In this document: positions 57,676 through 64,000 of the stretch, piece by piece
Layout: each line of letters opens with the position of its first letter
How positions within the stretch are numbered: the first letter of the stretch is position 1
From: Vanrija pseudolonga
Taxonomy: Eukaryota > Basidiomycota > Tremellomycetes > Trichosporonales > Trichosporonaceae
Direction of reading: 5' to 3'
Assembly: GCF_020906515.1 (NCBI RefSeq)
Contig: NC_085850.1
Coordinates: 2,542,001-2,606,000 of the forward strand
DNA: 64,000 nt
Notes under the pieces: generated by a model
Told to the model about the DNA's origin: nothing
The model's database searches: none
Seen by the model: only the letters and a program-made list of their open reading frames with translations
Translations under genes and position numbers: made by a program

Positions 57676-58298
57676 GAGGGAGGAGTGGGTTGTACACGTA
57701 CCTTTTGGTATGCTATCTCGGGCATTTTTTATGCCAAGTAGCGCCGGCGGCCGCCACGAGTACTGCTGCGAGGGGAGAATAGGCGCCGCGGTCTTGGCTG
57801 TCCTTGTCGCCGCTAGGTGTTTCTGGAATTCTTCTGGTTAAGGCTGAACCTGTGCGTGTGCCACATGTTGCTGTGTGGTATGTAGGAAGGAATTGTTCCT
57901 GTGCAACGCCGAGCCAAGACTGCACAAGAGTGGAGAGGTGGTGGGGGCGGCCGGAGTAACCCCGCAGTGAAGAGCGCTGGAACGAGGCGCGAGGCGCGCG
58001 GAGGCGCGTTCCGGACGACGGGACGGACGAGTGAGCGTGCGAGTTAGCACATCTCGGCGTCCTAGGTTGTTGGCTCACGGAGTTCGGCACGCACGTGACG
58101 GCGGGAGCGGTTCCGCTGTTCCGCCCCTGCCCTCATCGGCCGGGTGCGGCCCGACCAAGCTTGATTGCTCCAGGGGGATCACCGAGCGAGTGATGGGTGG
58201 GGTGGGGGGATAATGAAAAGGCGGCCGAACGAGCCCTGTGGCTTTGTGCTGCTGCCTCCTGCTTTCGTCAGTGGTAGGGGCCAGGAGCAGGCGATAGG

Positions 58299-58300
<2 letters not shown>

Positions 58301-58329
<29 letters not shown>
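58301..58329. repeat. (CAG)n microsatellite, about 9 units
   Basis: This is a perfect CAG/GCA triplet run in non-coding DNA. It is seen directly. Confidence 0.92.
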
Positions 58330-58330
<1 letters not shown>

Positions 58331-60180
58331 CAGCCCTCACGTGGAATACGGGCACAGAGAAGGGAGAGCGAGGGGGGCGCCATATGGACGCCACGTTAGC
58401 CGATGGCTTGGGCTTCAGGGCCTGGGTTGTAGCCACCCTTTGCAAGTGAGCGCCACATTCCTCGGAGGAGCGGCGAGCCGTCAGCACTGGTGACGCTTGC
58501 CTTGATCGACGACTGCTGGGTGGGGCGGGGCATGTACAGTCACTCTGTGTGTGCTGTGCCGTGCCGTGCTGGGCTGGGCTGTGCGTGCGTGCGCGCTCGT
58601 GCTCGCTCGTGCGTGGCGGGTTATAACGAATGCTGCACGGACGGCGGGTGCCGTTGCGCTGGCTGCCTGATATCGGCGCGCCTATGCATGGAGTGGTGCG
58701 TTCTACTTGGTCACTAGGCGCTGGATTGGATGCCGGCCAGATGCCAGGGAAACACAGTCACAGCGCACAACACAACAGACAGGCAGGGAGAGGAAAACTG
58801 GGGTCCCAGGCACCTTCTCAACCAGGGTACAAGTCGTCGACGTGACGCACCACTCGTCGTCGTCGAGTGGGCAAACGACGACTAATAGTCGCCGCTGCTG
58901 CAGGCTAACAAAGTTGCTAATTTGGCGCGTGTGTGATAGCTGCACGGCTTGACTCTGATGGGCCGGAATGCACTAGCTGCATAGCATACGCGGCGCCGAA
59001 GGTGGTTGGTGCATGGGACGACACTTCCGAGATTTACGCGAGATCCGCATCAACACAAGCGTCTTCTTGGTGGGGTGGGCAGCCGGCCCGTGGGCATCAG
59101 TCAGTGGGCATCATTGGGCCATTGGGCAGTGGGCAGGCGAGTGGGCATGCCTAGCTAAGTGAGCGGGCTAGCCAGCGCAAGCGCGTCGGCGGGAGCGCGC
59201 GCGCGCGGGGCGACCATCACTCAATCAGCAATCAGGAATCAGACAGACGCATCTTCCGCACAGACGAGACACGACAAGCGGGGGCGGCGCGCCGGCGCTT
59301 GGCGGGGCGGGGCGGGGCGGCGCGGCGCGGCGGGGTACCGGTAGCAACCCACAAACACCTGGAAACCTCCGAAAATGACGTGAAGGACGATCTTACGCCG
59401 GATTTCATCACGCGGCGTCCATAACAAGCTCTGCGGCGTCCACTTTCTGCAATCCCCAGCAAGCCCCGGCTCGCACGGGAAGTGCATGGAAGAACGTTGG
59501 GTCGGTGGCGGATGACATTCCCGCCGGGCAACGAACGTCGGAACCTCCGTTTATGGTTTGGCTTGGTTTGGTAAGTATTGACCTGACGTGACCGGGTGGT
59601 GTGGTGCAGTGCATATGTACCGCGGGCGACGAGTGGAGTGAGTGTGATCGTTGTTGTCATCAATGAATGTCCGTCGGCGTCGTCTGCTTGCGCGGTGCGC
59701 TTCGCACCTGTGCACCACCTGTGCACCTGCCCACCCACCCACCCATATACCCAATGCGATCGTGCTCGTAAAAGGACAGACCACGACGACGACGGTGCCT
59801 GCATCTTCGCAGAACAAGCCAGCCCTAGGCACACGACGACAGACACACACACAGCATCACACCAGCGCGAATAGCGTTTGTTTGCCCGGAGCCAAACCTC
59901 GCTCGGCCACTGCTGTTCTGGCGCCAGCGCCGCGGCGTTGCCCCCGCACTGGCTGGCTGGCTGGCGCCGCAGCCGTGCCGAGCGAGGGCGGCGGGGTGGC
60001 GGGCGGCGTAGGCTGTGGGCTGGCGGCTGGCCGCCCAACCGCGGGCTGGCTGCCCACGCCGCCAGCCCAGCCCACGCCGCTGACCCACTTCGCTCCCTCT
60101 CTCTCTTCTCCCTTGTGTCGGAATCGAGTCGGGCATCAATCAACAAATGAGTAACTCTGATTGATTGACATTGCCATTTG

Positions 60181-60191
60181 CCCCCCCCCCC
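60181..60191. repeat. Poly-C tract
   Basis: This is a run of eleven C in intergenic DNA, seen directly. Confidence 0.85.
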
Positions 60192-61649
60192 ACGTACGTC
60201 TCGGATACACTCAGGATGGATTCAGCATGTCGGCGCTTGTTGAACATTATTGATTGATTCGCGCGAGGCAAAGGGGCCCAGAGATGGCATGTTGAATCGT
60301 CAAAAGGCAATAATAACCATTGAGCGCCAACTTGCTGCTTGCTCTCCGTTTGCGCGCGCGGCGGCCGCGCCCGACGGTGGCCGTGCCGTGCGGTGCGGAC
60401 CTGTGTTGTCCTGCACTGCTATCCTGTCCGTCGCTCGGCGCCGCACCGCGCCGAGCGCGCCGCCAACGCCGCCGCCGCCGTCGTGCTCGTCTCTTTCCGC
60501 CTGCCAAGATGTGTAAAGGTGGTGGATGCGCCTCTGTCCACGCCCCCCTGGCTACCGGCATTTGTCAGGCGCAATGGATGGAATGGACGGAATGGATCGC
60601 CAAGGAACGTTACCCTCTCCCCCGTTGTTGTCGACCTCGCTCTCTTCTCGCCTGCATGCCGGTGGGTTGTGCCGCCGCCGCCGAATGGGTGCACGCCCGC
60701 CGCGCGGCGCCTCAACACGGTCTGTATCGCGCCAGACCACCGGGTCGGCTCACCCCCCGTGGTCCCAAGGGTACGGATAGCGTGCGCAATGACTCAAGGT
60801 CGGGAGGTCGGAGCTTTCGATTCGTCCATTTTTTTTCTTCCGGTACGAACCGTGCCAGGGTCAAGGGCTCCCAAAGAGTTTTTCAGCCGGTACATTGACA
60901 GACTGGGTTACTGGGTTTCGCCACCTGGACACCTGGGGGTGCAAACAGAAATTGGCGGCGCACGCTGGCGCCTTCTTGCCTTGCCTCGCGTCCCCCCCCC
61001 CCTCACCTCGCCTCCTTCGTCGAGTGGGTCAGTCTGGCGTGCTGCGTTTGGCGCTCGTGGGGGCGGCGGCATGGCTCAACGCTGGCACTCGGGCTCGTTT
61101 GCTCGCTCGCCCGTTCGCTCCCCATGCCCGCTGCCCCCCTGCACTTACTTGCACTTGGGCTTGATGGAATGCTTGACGCGTGCGTTGCCTCTGGGGGGTG
61201 CTGGCGCTGCTTCTGGCGCTTGCTGGCCCATACCACCCACCACCCCACAGCCAACCCACCACGCCACGCCCAGCTCAGGGCGATCGTACTACCCCCTCCT
61301 AGAAAGGCCCAAAGACAGGACACACGGTCGAGTTTGTAACTGAGGCGCTTCGTTCCAGGGTTACGTCCGGGAAAGGCTTACTCGTCTGTCCCTGGTGGCC
61401 GGGGGTGGGGGTAGGGCTTGCAAACCAGAATCGCGAGGGGCGCGGGGAGGTAAAGTGAGAGCCCAGGAACGCCCAAGGTTGGGTTATTGGGTGCTGTGTG
61501 CGTCGTGGTGTTTTGTGTGCGACCGGAAGGCAGGAAGCTGCGCGCGCGCTGCTTTCTGTAGTCCGCCATGGTACGCCCCGCCGTTACCTGGCCTTGCTGT
61601 CTGTGGTCGTCGCCAGAGTCGTAGTCCATATCTCTAGATGCACCGCGTC

Positions 61650-64000
61650 GGTGAACAAAGACGAGTTTTACACACTATCATCGCGCCCTCCGCGACCTCC
61701 TTTCCACCGACGCTGGCTAGAGTAATCCCCTCCTGGCCCATAGCCCGTTTCAGACCCAGCCTCAAACAGCACGGGCGGCGACCGATCCCTCGCACTTGAC
61801 AACAACACCTGCTGCCTCCCCCCCTCGGCCTCCCTCCTCGTCGCTGTCTTCGACCCTGTCTCCCTATCCAGCCATCAAAATTAAATCGGGGAAGCTCCAT
61901 TCCTCTCTATACGCACAGTGGACACGCTTCTACTAGAGCAGCAAGCACACGCCGCCGCCATTGCGCACGAGCCAGCATCGCGCGCTCAGCTTTGCTCAGT
62001 GTCTCTCACGCGTTCTCGTTCGCTCTCTCGTTGGCCGGCTCGCTCCCTCGCCCGCCAGACCGCCTCTCAGACATCAGCCGGCCCCAGCAGCCGCATCAAG
62101 TACCGTCCGGCCGACTTCTGCCTCGGCTATTGCCTGTTGGCGCGCGCGCTTGGGTCTCGCAACGCACGCTCTCGTTCCTTCATAAGTTTCAGACGCATCT
62201 GAAGCGAGGTTGCCGACATTCGATCCAGCGCCCAGCGGATCGACAATCACCTCGTGCCGCCCACCCCGCAATCTTGTCGCCGAACCGGACAGCCGTTTGT
62301 CCAAGAGGCGCCGAGTGAGTCGCGTCCTCAAGCTTCCCAAACTCGACCACCACCACTACCTGTGCTGCAACTTCTCTTGCTTCTACTTTGAACCCTGCTA
62401 CGTGAACCGTGAGCACTAAGGGTTCCATCCCCTCCGCCAAAGCGCTTCCATCCCTCCCACACATTCCCGCGATCCATCGAACCCCGGAGGCTCCCTTCCC
62501 TCTACCCCGTTTGCTCGATCCTCACGCAACAAGAACTCGGATCTCTCGCAGCACGACTGTTGCTGTGCTATCCCAGTGGTTTGTCCATTCTGTTCCTTCC
62601 CGCCAGAGATTCCTTGGAGCGCTAGAGATCGAATATCGCCAGGACAATTCAACAAGCAATCAACAATTCCGAGCCACGCGACTAGTCACCCCTATCACCC
62701 AATCGAGCTTCCCGGGCCACTATTCCAGCAACTCGCCCTCCCCTTTGTATAAGCACCCATTCGCCGCCCTCGCTGCCGCTGCCCCTAGTGCTCCGGCCCC
62801 TCGTTTCGTGTTCCCGCGCTCTTCTGTACAACGCCCAGTGGTGTGTGTTGGTGTGTGTGCGAGCGCGTACGCGTGTGTGCAGCAAAGTACACTGTCCGTT
62901 GCTATCGGGTTTGTTCATCTGCCTAGCCGAACCTTGGTTCTTCCGACAGCTCTCTGTGGCTGCCCCTCCTCCAGTTGTAGACAAACGACACTTTGTCAAG
63001 GTGACAGACAATCACACTGTCCTTGCCGAGCCGAGTGACGCACTGGCCACCCCACCCCGCCCTCCGCTCCCTCCCTGCCCCTTCTAAAACCCCCCTTCGA
63101 CCCGCGCGTCAAGTCTGGGTTGCGCAGCTCTCGGCTCTGTGGTCGTCTGGTCTCTCCGGTCGTCGCCCAACTTTGATTTCCCCTTGGAACGTTAGCGCAG
63201 CTCAGGGCACAAACTCATCGAGGTACGGCACGACACACTCCTCAACCTCCGCCTCCCCTACCTGACACAAACGTCGACCACGATCTCAAGGTCCCACACC
63301 GACATTTGGCAACCCATTTTGCCTTTTGGCACGCAACGACGAGGGTCCCCTTGCCGCCCTAGACCAACAAACCGACGTTTCAACCCCACTCCGACTCTTT
63401 AGCAACGATTGTCCTGTTGGTTACATTCATCCCTTTTTGACGACGACGACAACACCAGACAAACTAGTAAGTAGCGCGGGCTCCACTATCGGGGAACAGG
63501 TTAGTAGTGGCTTTGGGCGTTTGTTGGAATGAGCAGTGGCCCGCCCGCCCGGGCAGGCAAAGGCTTGTGACACCGACGTCACATGGGAGTTTTCTGTCAA
63601 TGCGTCGTCGTCGCCGTGGTCGTCGCCGTTGCCGGCAACACACTGCACCGGGGGGGGGGGGGGGGTCAAGGGGGTGCGTGCATGCGTGCATTCATGCTTG
63701 GGCCCCATTGCGAAACGTGTCAACACCGTGTGCACTTGTGCAAAGGTGTGTTGCAACAAGAAACGCGCGCGCGCGCAGTGGCCACTTTGTGCATCACCAA
63801 CAGGAAAGCCGTATCACGCGCACGTCCCCCGGGAAGGCAGAATGACGCGAGGGCGCAAAGCTCGGGCGCGCGACAAGCTTGACTTGGGCAGGGCAACGCA
63901 CACTGCGGCGGCAACGAGAGGGAGGGAGCCACGACGGAGGAGGGCAGCGGCGGCGGCGGAGAGGAGATCGATGGACGTCGACGAGACGAGAAGAAGGAGG
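61650..64000 (+). promoter_or_regulatory. Long CT-rich stretch, candidate promoter and 5' leader of a gene beyond the window
   Basis: From about 61650 the plus strand becomes strongly pyrimidine-rich with frequent short ORFs. This is the same character seen just upstream of several plus-strand genes in this window (for example 24720-24890 and 31880-32065), but much longer. A GTAAGT-type donor at about 63469 could mark a leader intron. An ATG at 63973, followed by an open Asp/Arg-rich reading, reaches the window end and may be the start of a coding region. The downstream gene is not visible, so this is inference. Confidence 0.35.
63650..63665. repeat. Poly-G tract (16 G)
   Basis: This is a run of sixteen G within the CT-rich stretch, seen directly. 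It is a second G16 tract in addition to the one at 15336. Confidence 0.85.

Larger units (their letters stand above)
57676..61650. other. Gene-free GC-rich region
   Basis: About 4 kb has no convincing coding sequence. ORFs on both strands (the longest on the plus strand is 60339-61343) are Arg/Ala/Pro/Cys-rich, overlap each other, lack splice-consistent continuation and resemble no family. A (CAG)n run, a C11 tract and many short GC repeats occur. I see no tRNA or transposon ends. Confidence 0.5.

Noticed and set aside
60339-61343. 334-codon plus-strand frame in the gene-free region
   Set aside because: It is Arg/Pro/Cys-rich and overlapped by equally long frames on both strands, with no motif; GC-rich random ORF is the simplest reading.

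Overview
The window looks like a nuclear chromosome segment from a GC-rich basidiomycete yeast, most likely a tremellomycete of the Trichosporonales type. The genes carry many very short introns (about 33-60 nt, GTRAGT donors, CTRAC-like branch sites). CT-rich leaders precede several genes, and the gene set is purely eukaryotic and fungal. The species assignment is inference. I see no rRNA, tRNA, CRISPR array, transposon or viral copy. All gene models below come from manual splicing. In almost every multi-exon model the summed exons are divisible by three and the joined reading matches the protein family.

Layout. The minus strand from 1 to 13867 holds a NUP170/155-type nucleoporin (cut by the window start), an unrecognised 709-residue disordered protein, an Nbp2-like SH3 protein and a RhoGEF with DH and interrupted PH domains. 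On the plus strand, 16581-21210 has a dithiol glutaredoxin and a Zn2Cys6 transcription factor. A Cex1/SCYL1-like pseudokinase (minus, 21298-24058) faces DNA topoisomerase IB (plus, 24892-28147). Next come the succinate dehydrogenase flavoprotein and an unrecognised 377-residue protein with internal duplications, both plus. GAR1 (minus) and GWT1 (plus) share a short divergent promoter. Three minus-strand genes follow: a 1669-residue coiled-coil protein, an OMA1-like protease and ARP2. CRIPT is plus and divergent from ARP2. A DOCK-family GEF (minus, 46747-53572) and a Rieske + DUF455 fusion (plus, 54552-57675) close the coding part. From 57676 to 64000 I see no convincing gene, only GC-rich intergenic DNA and then a long CT-rich stretch that resembles a leader.

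How the genes relate. These are mostly independent housekeeping genes, not an operon or cluster. Three act on Rho/Rac-actin signalling (RhoGEF, DOCK, ARP2). Two act in mitochondria (SDH1, OMA1), perhaps with a mitochondrial glutaredoxin form. Three concern nuclear or RNA traffic (NUP170, Cex1, GAR1). The most unusual item is the fusion of a Rieske [2Fe-2S] domain to a ferritin-like DUF455 domain. It is encoded by many tiny exons and interrupted by introns far longer than those of its neighbours.
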